Of a stretch of 64,000 nucleotides of DNA, positions 36,823 through 44,176 are shown in pieces. The position numbers and the translations under genes were made by a program. Source of the DNA: Mucilaginibacter oryzae (lineage in GTDB: Bacteria > Bacteroidota > Bacteroidia > Sphingobacteriales > Sphingobacteriaceae); contig NZ_QGHA01000008.1 in the NCBI RefSeq assembly GCF_003148845.1, forward strand, positions 124,001 to 188,000, in the 5' to 3' direction. Each line of letters starts with the position of its first letter. Positions within the stretch are counted from its first letter, which is position 1. Under the pieces are notes generated by a model. It saw only the letters and a list, made by a program, of their open reading frames with translations. It searched no databases and was not told the DNA's origin.

Positions 36823-37185
36823 ATGATCAATTTTAAACGTGCCGATCACATTCAGGTATGCGTTCCGTTGGAACGGCTGGAAGAGGCAAGGATTTTTTAT
36901 ACCGATGTTGTAGGTCTGGAGCGTATTGAACGCCCTGCTTTCAATTCAAAAGGATATTGGTTCCGGATAGCCGATATCCAGTTGCATTTAAGTACCGAGG
37001 AGGCGCTCCCCCGGTCATCACGCCATACCGCTTTTGAGGTTGAGGATATTGCCGCGGCCCGCAGGCATTTAGAAAGCTATGGGGTTGAATTTTGGGAAGA
37101 GCCGGTTATTCCGGGGCGTAGCCGGTTTTCGTTTATTGATCCGTTTGGCAACAGGATGGAGTTGCTGCAGTTTACAGATAGATAA
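36823..37185 (+). CDS. Second VOC-superfamily protein
   Basis: From ATG at 36823 the protein (MINFKRADHIQVCVPLER) has 120 residues. The frame stays open further 5' to a TTG at 36772, but that extension is encoded by repeat DNA and has no family match, so the ATG is preferred. It shows VOC features: HIQVCVPLERLEEARIFY, FEVEDIAAARRHLESYGVE, and the terminal FIDPFGNRMELLQF typical of glyoxalase/dioxygenase-like members. Substrate unknown. Confidence 0.85.
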   Translation: MINFKRADHIQVCVPLERLEEARIFYTDVVGLERIERPAFNSKGYWFRIADIQLHLSTEEALPRSSRHTAFEVEDIAAARRHLESYGVEFWEEPVIPGRSRFSFIDPFGNRMELLQFTDR

Positions 37186-37232
37186 AGCATCCAAAGTCCA
37201 GACGCTTGGCTACAACCATAGCCGTTAACTTA

Positions 37233-37321
37233 AGCCTGTGGTCGGTGATCAGATGTTACACTAATCAAAACGACAACAACCTACCCCGAAAGTGGTGCGG
37301 TGAAAACACCGACCACAGGCT
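37233..37321. repeat. Dispersed element with GTGGTCGGTG ends, second locus
   Basis: AGCCTGTGGTCGGTG at 37233-37247 and its inverse CACCGACCACAGGCT at 37307-37321 are the 15-bp ends. Between them lie GTTACACTAA (also in the 12190s, inverted) and a unit that, read on the minus strand, matches the 53-bp unit at 12078-12130 apart from small differences. So this is the same element in the opposite orientation. It is bracketed by near-direct repeats of TAAAGCATCCAAAGTCC (37183-37199 and 37323-37339, one mismatch). Confidence 0.8.
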
Positions 37322-37451
37322 CTAAAGCATCCAAAATCCGGCCGAGTGTCGACTATAAGGGCGGGCTCTGGCCGCCGAAGCGGTGTAGGGAAGAGGCCTT
37401 GGGGTAGTTGCCACCCGGCTGGAGAGAACGGTTGTACACTTTTTGTGATCA

Positions 37452-37784
37452 TTACAACGCCAATTCAACCGCGGGGTCCCAGAAATGGGTTTTAAAATCC
37501 TGGATTTGATCATCAACCACCCTAACGCCCTCGCTCTCCAGCATCTCGGCCATACGGTTGCCGCCAAAATGCCCTTTGGCCGTTAGCAAACCAACCCGGT
37601 TTACCACCCTGTGTGCCGGAACCGGTGGTTTAACGTTACCAGCCGCCTGCATAGCCCAGCCTACCATGCGCGATGAACCTTTGGTACCCAGGTAAGCTGC
37701 AATAGCACCGTAAGACGTTACCCTGCCCCATGGTATAAGCCTGGCAACCTGGTACACTTTTTCAAAAAAATTAATGTCCTCCAT
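37452..37784 (-). CDS. Alkyltransferase-like protein (MGMT family without the active cysteine)
   Basis: A 110-residue protein of the MGMT DNA-binding domain family. The usual active motif PCHRV reads PAHRV here (PVPAHRVVNRVG, Ala57), so the methyl-accepting cysteine is missing while the DNA-binding helix (SSRMVGWAMQAAGN) and IPWGRVTSYGAIA are kept. This is the pattern of alkyltransferase-like (ATL) proteins, which bind O6-alkylguanine and hand it to nucleotide excision repair. Its start codon shares one base with the trmB stop (TAATG), so it is translated with trmB. Located near tag and polA, other DNA repair genes. Confidence 0.9.
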   Translation of the reverse strand: MEDINFFEKVYQVARLIPWGRVTSYGAIAAYLGTKGSSRMVGWAMQAAGNVKPPVPAHRVVNRVGLLTAKGHFGGNRMAEMLESEGVRVVDDQIQDFKTHFWDPAVELAL

Positions 37785-38443
37785 TAAGCGTTTTCAGGAA
37801 ATGAAAACTTAAGGTAGTTAATGTTCTTGTTATCCTTTAAATATTTCTTCTCGTAGTAGGTTTTTATTGAAAGCACCTCATCGGCATATTCCGAATGATA
37901 TAAATCTTCTGTTTTTATGTGCAGGTTTAATTTCAACTCCTCAATTTTTTCGGCGGTGTAGGCGTGTAGGCCGTCGTTATCCGTTTTCAGGTTAACGAAG
38001 CCGCCGGGTTTAAGGATGCTGACGTACTTTTCGAGGAATCGCGGTGAAGTTAAGCGCTTTTTTTCGCGGCTTAATTGTGGCTGCGGATCGGGGAAGGTGA
38101 TCCAGATTTCATCCACTTCGCCGGGTGCAAAGTAATCCAGCAGGTTTTCTATCTGGATCCGGAGAAAACCAACGTTAGGCACGCCATCTTCAATAGCGGT
38201 TTTTGCCCCGCGCCAAATGCGGTTCCCCTTATAATCGATACCGATAAAATTTTTACCAGGAAATAAGCGGGCAAGGTTAACGGTGTATTCGCCTTTGCCG
38301 CAGGCCAGTTCAAGCACTACAGGGTTATCATTTTTAAAAAAATCGCGGCTCCACTGGCCTTTAAATGGCTTACCGGCATCTAACTGTAAAACATTGCTAA
38401 AAGTCTCAACTTCGGCAAAGCGCCTTAACTTATCTTTTCCCAC
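37784..38443 (-). CDS. trmB: tRNA (guanine-N7)-methyltransferase
   Basis: A 219-residue SAM-dependent methyltransferase starting at GTG. The SAM site is VLELACGKGEYTVNLARLFP and the family motif WITFPDPQPQLSREKKRLTS followed by RFLEKY is the Bacteroidota form of the TrmB signature. It methylates G46 in the variable loop of tRNA. It is the first gene of a two-gene unit with the ATL gene, joined by a TAATG junction. Confidence 0.95.
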   Translation of the reverse strand: MGKDKLRRFAEVETFSNVLQLDAGKPFKGQWSRDFFKNDNPVVLELACGKGEYTVNLARLFPGKNFIGIDYKGNRIWRGAKTAIEDGVPNVGFLRIQIENLLDYFAPGEVDEIWITFPDPQPQLSREKKRLTSPRFLEKYVSILKPGGFVNLKTDNDGLHAYTAEKIEELKLNLHIKTEDLYHSEYADEVLSIKTYYEKKYLKDNKNINYLKFSFPENA

Positions 38444-38465
38444 TTTAATTTTTTGAAATAAAGCG

Positions 38466-38473
38466 CAAAAGTA
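38466..38473 (-). promoter_or_regulatory. Possible -7 element of the trmB-ATL operon
   Basis: On the minus strand TACTTTTG (complement of CAAAAGTA) fits TAnnTTTG and lies 22 bases upstream of the GTG start of trmB. No clear -33 TTG was seen. This gives a short leader of about 15 bases if used. Confidence 0.4.
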
Positions 38474-38782
38474 TTGAATTATTTTAACACGAATGATTTG
38501 TGTGGTGTTGAGTAATTAAAACGAATTACAGGGATTATTTTGTTTGAGGTAGATTTTAGATATTCGGATTGTTGACAAAATTCGTGATAGAACTTTTTAC
38601 ACGAATTGATTTGCATATCCAATAACAATTAATCGAATTAAACGAATGTTTTAAACAGAAACTAATTAAGAGAATTTATGTAATTCGTTAATTCGTAAAA
38701 ACTCGTGGAGAAATTTTAAACGAGGATCGCCGCTTGTTCAATTCGTGAAATTCGATCTAATTCAAATAATTAGTGTCAGTAA
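38474..38782. repeat. AT-rich intergenic region with ATTCGTG repeats
   Basis: More than 300 bases without a gene. It contains several degenerate copies of ATTCGTG / CACGAAT and GAATTAAACGAAT, for example CACGAATTGATTTGC, GTAATTCGTTAATTCG and CAATTCGTGAAATTCG. The same kind of sequence is found at 34530-34680. It probably consists of decayed short dispersed repeats. Confidence 0.5.
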
Positions 38783-39229
38783 TTAAACTACCGCTCCGCC
38801 AGCCGGTTTAACATAGGGTGCAGGTTTATACGTCTTTTCCTCTTTCTTTTTAACAAATTTGGCAAAAAGGGCTTTGGCCTTATCCCAAACGCCTGTTACG
38901 GTTTCTTCGCTTACGTAGTTTGATGCTTTTTGCGATACCAGCCCGACCAGGGTTTTCACTAAAAAGTTGGAGTGTTTAAACAGTGTTTTATTTAAAGCCA
39001 GGGGAATAATGAACCGGGATATCAGGTTCAGCATATCCGGGTGGAAAATGCTGGTGCCTTTGATGCCGTCGGTATCGTTTGAACGCGGGAACAGGGTTAA
39101 AACCGTTGAAAAAACGGCCGAAGGGCTGTTAACCCTTGCTTTCAGCGCAATGGCCTGTTCTTTTTCGAGGGCTTTCAGCCTGAATATTTCGGCCTGTAAA
39201 TCGCTTATATTGGTGATATGAAGATCCAT
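38783..39229 (-). CDS. Conserved hypothetical protein in a YqjD/YqjE-like operon
   Basis: A 148-residue protein without a recognised domain. The N-terminal 40 residues look coiled-coil (LQAEIFRLKALEKEQAIALK), and a middle region has a hydrophobic stretch (LISRFIIPLALNKTLF), ending in a Lys/Pro-rich tail. It follows the holin-like gene after a three-base gap, so it is the third gene of the operon YtxH-like, holin-like, this protein. By position it corresponds to the third gene of the E. coli yqjDEK-type arrangement, but sequence similarity is not visible. Confidence 0.65.
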   Translation of the reverse strand: MDLHITNISDLQAEIFRLKALEKEQAIALKARVNSPSAVFSTVLTLFPRSNDTDGIKGTSIFHPDMLNLISRFIIPLALNKTLFKHSNFLVKTLVGLVSQKASNYVSEETVTGVWDKAKALFAKFVKKKEEKTYKPAPYVKPAGGAVV

Positions 39230-39232
39230 TGT

Positions 39233-39583
39233 TTATCGTTTAAATATTTTTTGAATAAAGATGTTGATAAGCGGCCTCTCGAGGCTTCGTTTAAATATCC
39301 TGATAAAAATGGCTATCAAAAAGTAAAGCATGGCTACGCAACCAAACCCAATCCAATACGAATGAAATAAACCGGCCAGAAAGAAACCGAGCGTAACACT
39401 GGCAAAAAGAAAGGCCAGCACCATGCTGATCACAACAACCAGATCGGCAATGATGCTTGCCAAAATGGATGTGCCGCCTTCTATTGCTTCGTACTTTAAA
39501 AGCTTAAACCGCAGTTCGGCATATTCTTTTAACTGATCAATAATGGGAGGTACGGGTGGTGTGGTATCTTTTTTCTCTTCCAT
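39233..39583 (-). CDS. Phage-holin-superfamily (YqjE-like) membrane protein
   Basis: A 116-residue protein with a soluble N-terminal segment (LKEYAELRFKLLKYEAIEGG) and two to three membrane segments (ADLVVVISMVLAFLFASVTL, GFFLAGLFHSYWIGFGCVAM, then LYFLIAIFIRIF). This matches the holin-superfamily III / YqjE group of small membrane proteins, which in most bacteria are chromosomal and not phage-related. It sits between a YtxH-like gene and an unknown gene, the typical stress-associated trio. Function is unknown. Confidence 0.78.
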   Translation of the reverse strand: MEEKKDTTPPVPPIIDQLKEYAELRFKLLKYEAIEGGTSILASIIADLVVVISMVLAFLFASVTLGFFLAGLFHSYWIGFGCVAMLYFLIAIFIRIFKRSLERPLINIFIQKIFKR

Positions 39584-39599
39584 AGGTATGGTTATTTAT

Positions 39600-39627
39600 C
39601 CCGGTGTTATCTAACGCTAACACCGGG
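39600..39627 (-). promoter_or_regulatory. Hairpin between the YtxH-like and holin-like genes
   Basis: CCCGGTGTTA pairs perfectly with TAACACCGGG around an 8-base loop. It lies in the 61-base gap inside the operon. No T-run follows, so it is more likely an mRNA-processing or stability signal, or a partial terminator that lowers expression of the downstream genes. Confidence 0.5.
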
Positions 39628-39644
39628 ACGGGGTATAATGATGT

Positions 39645-39911
39645 TTAAGCGTGCTCCAGGTCGTCCTGGTATTCCTCTTCGGCGCCTTTAATTTTGGTTT
39701 TGATGTTTTCTACAACCCTGTCTTTTAAACCAACAAGGTTATCGATTTCGGCAGCGGCGGTATCTTTGATAGATTCGCCAAGATTTTTTAATGATTCGCT
39801 AAGCTTGTCGCGGGTTTCATTGCCCTTATCTGGTGCAAACAAAATTCCTAACGCTGCCCCGGCCGCCAAACCGGCCAATAATGCAACAACTATTTTTGAG
39901 TTATCGTTCAT
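39645..39911 (-). CDS. YtxH-family small envelope protein
   Basis: An 88-residue YtxH-domain protein: N-terminal membrane segment with a glycine/alanine zipper (KIVVALLAGLAAGAALGILF), then the family signature APDKGNETRDKL, and an acidic, helical C-terminus. Similar proteins are general-stress related in Bacillus. First gene of a three-gene leftward unit (YtxH-like, holin-like, unknown), likely co-transcribed. Confidence 0.88.
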   Translation of the reverse strand: MNDNSKIVVALLAGLAAGAALGILFAPDKGNETRDKLSESLKNLGESIKDTAAAEIDNLVGLKDRVVENIKTKIKGAEEEYQDDLEHA

Positions 39912-40074
39912 TGTAATATAATTATAAGTTGAACACTTGATTTATTAGTTGTAAATATCCTGCCAAATATGTGTATTTGGCCCATTTATTTTTATTTAAG
40001 TATAAATTAATTTTCAGGTACGCACTAAATTTTACCTGTTGTTCACAAAACTGTGCAGCACTGTACGCTTAATA

Positions 40075-41109
40075 TTATACATTGGCAATCCGCTCCAGCC
40101 TGTCGGCCGCCAAACGGTTGGTTTCATAAATTTCCATCAGTAATAAAAAGTACGATAACAGCACCGGCCCGAAAACCAAACCCACAATACCAAAAAGCGG
40201 TAACCCGATAAATACCCCTATGATGGATATAATAGGGTGCGTATTGGCTACCCGGCGGTTAATGATCATGCGCAAAAAGTTATCAATATTGCCTATAAAC
40301 AGCAGGCCGTAAGCCAGTAACAGTACGCCCTGCCAGTTTTGTCCCTGGGCAAAAAGAACTACGCTGGCCGGTATGCACAGCGTTGGTGCGCCAACCACAG
40401 GTAAAAACGAAATAAAGATAGCGATAACGCCCCAAAAAATAGGATCGGGGATGCCGAAAATCCAAAAACCGTTGGCAAGTAAAATACCTTGGGTTAACGC
40501 GATGATGCCTTGCCCTAAAACGTTCGAATACGTAGAATCGCGCAGGGCGTCGGCAAATCGTCGGGCATGTTGTTCACGAAAAGGCGCGTATTTAAGCAAC
40601 CCAGCCTCAAATTCACGCATTTGGGTAAACATAAAATACAAAATAAAATACAGCACCAGCAGTGTGATGATAGAGTTTGCTGCGCTGCCCAGTATAGACG
40701 GGAAAAGACCGGTTGCAAAACCACCTAATTTTTGCAGGGTTTCTTCGGCAAGGTGCGGCTGGTTAAGGTTAGCGGCAGCGAAGGTATCTATTTTGGTTGT
40801 CCACTGGTCGATAGGTAAATCCTTGATATTGATAGAGGTGATTTTGCCCACCACCATGATACTTAGGGTAACAAAAGGTATCACGATAACGATAAGCGAA
40901 ATAAAGATAATGAGCAAAGCTACAAGCGAACTGTTCCAGCCCCGCTTTTCGGCAAGGTTGATATAAAGCGGCCTGAATATGGTAAACAGCACAATAGCGC
41001 CGAGTATGGAACTGAATAAACCGCTCAGTGCGTAAAGTAAAAAGCAGCCGAGTATAATGATACTGGCCAGGATAATGTTGTTGCGCTGTTTATAATTAAA
41101 AACCGACAT
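40075..41109 (-). CDS. AI-2E family (PerM) transporter
   Basis: A 344-residue polytopic membrane protein with about eight hydrophobic segments; typical parts are ILGCFLLYALSGLFSSILGA, NSIITLLVLYFILYFMFTQM, FWGVIAIFISFLPVVGAPTL and PLFGIVGLVFGPVLLSYFLL. This is the AI-2E/PerM permease family. Members were first linked to autoinducer export, but others are Na+/H+ antiporters; which applies here is unknown, and no luxS gene is present. Not clearly in an operon with its neighbours. Confidence 0.9.
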   Translation of the reverse strand: MSVFNYKQRNNIILASIIILGCFLLYALSGLFSSILGAIVLFTIFRPLYINLAEKRGWNSSLVALLIIFISLIVIVIPFVTLSIMVVGKITSINIKDLPIDQWTTKIDTFAAANLNQPHLAEETLQKLGGFATGLFPSILGSAANSIITLLVLYFILYFMFTQMREFEAGLLKYAPFREQHARRFADALRDSTYSNVLGQGIIALTQGILLANGFWIFGIPDPIFWGVIAIFISFLPVVGAPTLCIPASVVLFAQGQNWQGVLLLAYGLLFIGNIDNFLRMIINRRVANTHPIISIIGVFIGLPLFGIVGLVFGPVLLSYFLLLMEIYETNRLAADRLERIANV

Positions 41110-41143
41110 TTTGATTGGTGTGATAATACATTGCTAAAAAGAA

Positions 41144-41172
41144 AAAAAACGCCAAAAGGTTTGGCGTTTTTT
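41144..41172 (-). terminator. Terminator of the NtrC-regulator / DHp-protein operon
   Basis: A perfect 13-bp stem AAAAAACGCCAAA / TTTGGCGTTTTTT around a 3-base loop, about 105 bases past the stop codon of the small DHp-like gene, with a T-run on the minus strand. Confidence 0.85.
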
Positions 41173-41276
41173 AGTTAAAGTTTGAAGTGTAAAATACTGA
41201 TTCTTAAGTTTCAAATGCAGCCAGTTAGAAACCTTGCACTTCCGGCTTAACGGTTCAGATTTCGGCTTATAAATCA

Positions 41277-41477
41277 CTATTCGTTATTTTTAAGCAGGGC
41301 GTTTATCCGGTTTGTACTGATGCTTATCGTATCGATATAAAATAAAATATCGGCCGAGGGCTCAGGGATCTCGTATCGCAGCTGTTCGAGTGCCAGTATA
41401 ATGTTTGATAGCTGATTTTTGATATCATGCCGCAGCTTACGTAAAGCCTCGTCATTGTTTGCTTCATCCACCGTCAT
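41277..41477 (-). CDS. 66-residue histidine-kinase DHp-like protein without an ATPase domain
   Basis: The small protein begins MTVDEANNDEALRKLRHDIKNQLSNI. The stretch LRHDIKNQLSNIILALEQL resembles the phosphoacceptor helix of histidine kinases (H-D-x-K-N-Q-L, as in AgrC- and Spo0B-like helices), and the second half (DILFYIDTISISTNRINALL) could be the paired helix of the four-helix bundle. There is no room for a catalytic ATPase domain before the terminator 105 bases on. It starts 3 bases after the stop of an NtrC-type response regulator, so it is probably a dedicated partner: a phosphotransfer or inhibitory module. No such gene is known to me by name. Confidence 0.6.
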   Translation of the reverse strand: MTVDEANNDEALRKLRHDIKNQLSNIILALEQLRYEIPEPSADILFYIDTISISTNRINALLKNNE

Positions 41478-41480
41478 TTC

Positions 41481-42923
41481 TTATTTCAGGTTAATGGCCT
41501 TCATTTTATTGTAAAGAGTTTTACGATCGATGTTGAGGATCTCGGCAGCTTTGGTTTTGTTAAAATTAACTTCCCGCAGCACGCGTATAATGGTTTCATA
41601 CTCGGCCTCGAGCGCGGCGTTTTTCAAATCATGGCGGTTTTCTTTCGTTTCCGGCACATCATTTTGCGTGTTGTACTGCCCGGCGCTGTATGAGGATGGC
41701 TCGTACGATAATTTATAGGTCGACATCTCCAGCGGCAATGCTTTCATTGTAATTTCGTTTCCCTCGGTTAACAGGGTGGCGCGGCGCATTACGTTTTTCA
41801 GCTCCCGGATATTGCCCTGCCAGCGGTAATTCATAAAACAATCAATCACCTCCTGCGATAACGACTCTACGTTGCGGCCCAGTTCCTGGTTGGCGATTTT
41901 TAAGAAATGCTCGGCAAGTAGTATAATATCCTGCCCCCTGTCGCGCAATGGCGGCATATAAATGCTAAACTCATTAAAGCGATGGTAAAGGTCTTCGCGG
42001 AAACGCCCCTTTTGGATGCCTTCCTGTAAGTTCTCATTGGTGGCTATAATGATCCGCACATCCAGATCAATCTCTTTGGTGCTGCCTATTCTTTTTACCT
42101 TGCGCTCCTGCACGGTACGCAGCAGGGCCGCCTGGATCTCGTACGACAGGTTGCCTACCTCGTCCAAAAACAGGGTGCCCCCGTTTGCCATTTCAAAGTG
42201 ACCGATCTTGGTGTACAGCGCGCCCGTAAACGATCCCTTTTCATGGCCAAAAAACTCGCTCGCTGCAAGTTCTTTGGTTAATGATCCGCAATCCATCGCT
42301 ATAAAAGGCTGGTTATGCCGCGGGCTGTTAAGGTGGATGCTTTTGGCAACCGATTCTTTACCGGTGCCGCTCTCGCCCAAAATAATAACGCTGTAATTGG
42401 TTGGTGCTACCAGTTCAATCTGGCGGGCCAGTTCCTTTGATGCCTTGCTTGATCCGGTAACAAACTCGGCGGCAAAAACGGTTTTTTTGGCGTCTTTAGC
42501 GGCTTTGGTTTTTTCGGGCACTATAGCGGCCTGCGGCTCTTCATCAACCTCAACCAGTGCATGATGGGTTTCAAAAGCCTTATTAATAGTATTTAATATT
42601 TCGTCGGGATAAAGGGGTTTGGTAATATAATCATAAGCCCCCATCTTAATCAGCTCCACGGCCATTTTAATGTCCGAGTAGCCGGTAATAATAATAACGC
42701 CGGTTTTAGGATATTGCTGTTTAATGTTGCGCAGCATCTCGCGGCCATCCGTGTCTTCCAGCCTGAAATCGCACAGCACGAGTTGAAATTCGCCGTTTTT
42801 AAGCGCTTCCATCCCCCCGGTACCGCTGGATGCGGTACTTACGTCAAACCCGTTGCGCGTTAAAAACTTCGAGAGCAATAACGCCACATTAACTTCATCA
42901 TCAATGATGAGAATCCTCTTCAT
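41481..42923 (-). CDS. Sigma-54-dependent NtrC-family response regulator
   Basis: From ATG at 42923 the protein has 480 residues (an in-frame TTG lies three codons upstream). Order: receiver domain (RILIIDDEVN; acceptor Asp52 in LVLCDFRLED; later YDYITKP), AAA+ domain with Walker A GESGTGKES and the sigma-54-contact loop GSFTGALY, and a C-terminal Fis-type helix-turn-helix (FNKTKAAEILNIDRKTLYNK). It activates sigma-54 promoters by ATP hydrolysis when phosphorylated. No full histidine kinase is adjacent; instead a 66-residue DHp-like protein follows 3 bases downstream and a shared terminator closes the unit. Confidence 0.95.
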   Translation of the reverse strand: MKRILIIDDEVNVALLLSKFLTRNGFDVSTASSGTGGMEALKNGEFQLVLCDFRLEDTDGREMLRNIKQQYPKTGVIIITGYSDIKMAVELIKMGAYDYITKPLYPDEILNTINKAFETHHALVEVDEEPQAAIVPEKTKAAKDAKKTVFAAEFVTGSSKASKELARQIELVAPTNYSVIILGESGTGKESVAKSIHLNSPRHNQPFIAMDCGSLTKELAASEFFGHEKGSFTGALYTKIGHFEMANGGTLFLDEVGNLSYEIQAALLRTVQERKVKRIGSTKEIDLDVRIIIATNENLQEGIQKGRFREDLYHRFNEFSIYMPPLRDRGQDIILLAEHFLKIANQELGRNVESLSQEVIDCFMNYRWQGNIRELKNVMRRATLLTEGNEITMKALPLEMSTYKLSYEPSSYSAGQYNTQNDVPETKENRHDLKNAALEAEYETIIRVLREVNFNKTKAAEILNIDRKTLYNKMKAINLK

Positions 42924-43038
42924 ATTCGGCAATCAGTGTTAGCGGTAAATGTATTGTAGGTGTTAAAATACAAATAATGTGCTAATTTATACGATTTATT
43001 TAATTATAGGGTTGGGCTCAACTAAAAAAATAAACAAT

Positions 43039-43072
43039 AAAAAAGGGGAGCCGGTTGGGGCTCCCCTTTTTT
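43039..43072 (-). terminator. Terminator of the outer membrane beta-barrel gene
   Basis: A perfect 14-bp stem AAAAAAGGGGAGCC / GGCTCCCCTTTTTT with a 6-base loop, 26 bases beyond the stop codon of the leftward gene; the minus-strand read-through ends in a T-run. Confidence 0.9.
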
Positions 43073-43097
43073 AATAAGGTACATGTAGGGCCATATA

Positions 43098-43697
43098 TTA
43101 AAAGCCGTACGCTACACGTAAACCAATAAAATTCACTTTACTTGCATCAACACCGGTTGCGTATTTGGTAGTTGCTTCGTAACGGATACCTGCATCAATA
43201 AAGCTACTTGCACTCACCGGGAACTGAACACCAATTTGCGGAGCATAAACAAAGGCGGTTGATTTGTTGGCATTAACGTCAGATTTGTTTAATAAAAACG
43301 CTGCGCCTGCTTCACCTTGTACATAAAAGTTGCTTACAGGGAAGTATTTTAAACCTGCTTTAACCGGGATAAGGTGAAAGTTGGTTACATCAAGGCCTTG
43401 AACACCGCCGAGATCTTTTTTACCGAAAATGTTGTTGTAACCAGCGTTAACAGTAACAAATAACTGGTTTGAAACAACCGGGATATCCGCCTGTACCGAA
43501 CCGCCTAAGTTCCATTTGTAGTTGTCTTTGAAATCGCCAACCGGTAAACCGGCTTCAACGCCGATGCTGTAGCGGATGCCGCTTTGAGTAGTAGTACCAG
43601 AAGTTGCCGGAGCAGGTGTAGATGTTTGTGCTTTTGCTCCAAATGATAAGCCTGCAAATGCAAGGGCTAATGCTGAAATTTTAAATAAATTTTTCAT
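43098..43697 (-). CDS. Outer membrane beta-barrel (porin-family) protein
   Basis: From ATG at 43697 (MKNLFKISALALAFAGLSFG) the protein has 199 residues; a longer frame upstream has no signal-like start. A signal peptide ending AKAQ is followed by a Thr/Pro/Ala-rich segment and an eight-strand-like barrel (GIRYSIGVEAGLPVGDFKDN, FHLIPVKAGLKYFPVSNFYV, SSFIDAGIRYEATTKYATGV) ending in LRVAYGF, with the terminal Phe typical of outer membrane proteins. Similar small barrels are abundant in Bacteroidota; role is unknown. Strong terminator downstream suggests high expression. Confidence 0.85.
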   Translation of the reverse strand: MKNLFKISALALAFAGLSFGAKAQTSTPAPATSGTTTQSGIRYSIGVEAGLPVGDFKDNYKWNLGGSVQADIPVVSNQLFVTVNAGYNNIFGKKDLGGVQGLDVTNFHLIPVKAGLKYFPVSNFYVQGEAGAAFLLNKSDVNANKSTAFVYAPQIGVQFPVSASSFIDAGIRYEATTKYATGVDASKVNFIGLRVAYGF

Positions 43698-43739
43698 GAC
43701 TAATGTTGTGTTTTTGATATTGTGATTTAAACACATGGC

Positions 43740-44176
43740 AAAGTAACAACAGAAAATAAATCAGATTTTTCATCCGAAAGTCACGAATATTTAATCGATT
43801 GATTAATAATAATTTAATTTTTGACCATATGGGTTTAATGGTCAGATTATTGTCAAACAGATTGGGAATTGCCTTTCTTTTGTCAAATTTAACATTGGCT
43901 TAACATGGGGTTTTAGGGTGAAACAAGATGAAATCTGCGTGAAATTGGCAAAATCCGGGGTTTAACCCAAAAAAGTATTCCTGTTTTGGGTAACGTAAAA
44001 GAGAGGTTGAATACAGTAAAGTTTGCTACACGGTTACATTAGCAGTATCACTAAAATGGTTTGAAAAATCAAACTTATGTAAACCGCCTGAAAGCAAAAA
44101 GCAGGTGGATGTATTCTATGATGATTTACCGTTTACGGGTCCGACATGATTTGCGCTGATACCAAAAGTTACTACC
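43740..44176. other. Intergenic region upstream of the barrel gene, no gene recognised
   Basis: More than 400 bases without a supported gene. It must contain the promoter for the leftward barrel gene (TTACTTTG on the minus strand, complement of 43739-43746, is a one-mismatch -7 box). Its right part precedes the GH13 remnant and may hold further decayed coding sequence, but no homology could be read. Confidence 0.35.

Noticed and set aside
39233..39583. Prophage remnant based on the holin-like gene
   Set aside because: No other phage genes are present; holin-superfamily/YqjE-like proteins beside YtxH genes are normal chromosomal genes.
40075..41109. Quorum-sensing autoinducer-2 export function for the permease
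   Set aside because: The family name is historical; no luxS or lsr genes are in the window and other members are cation antiporters, so function was left open.
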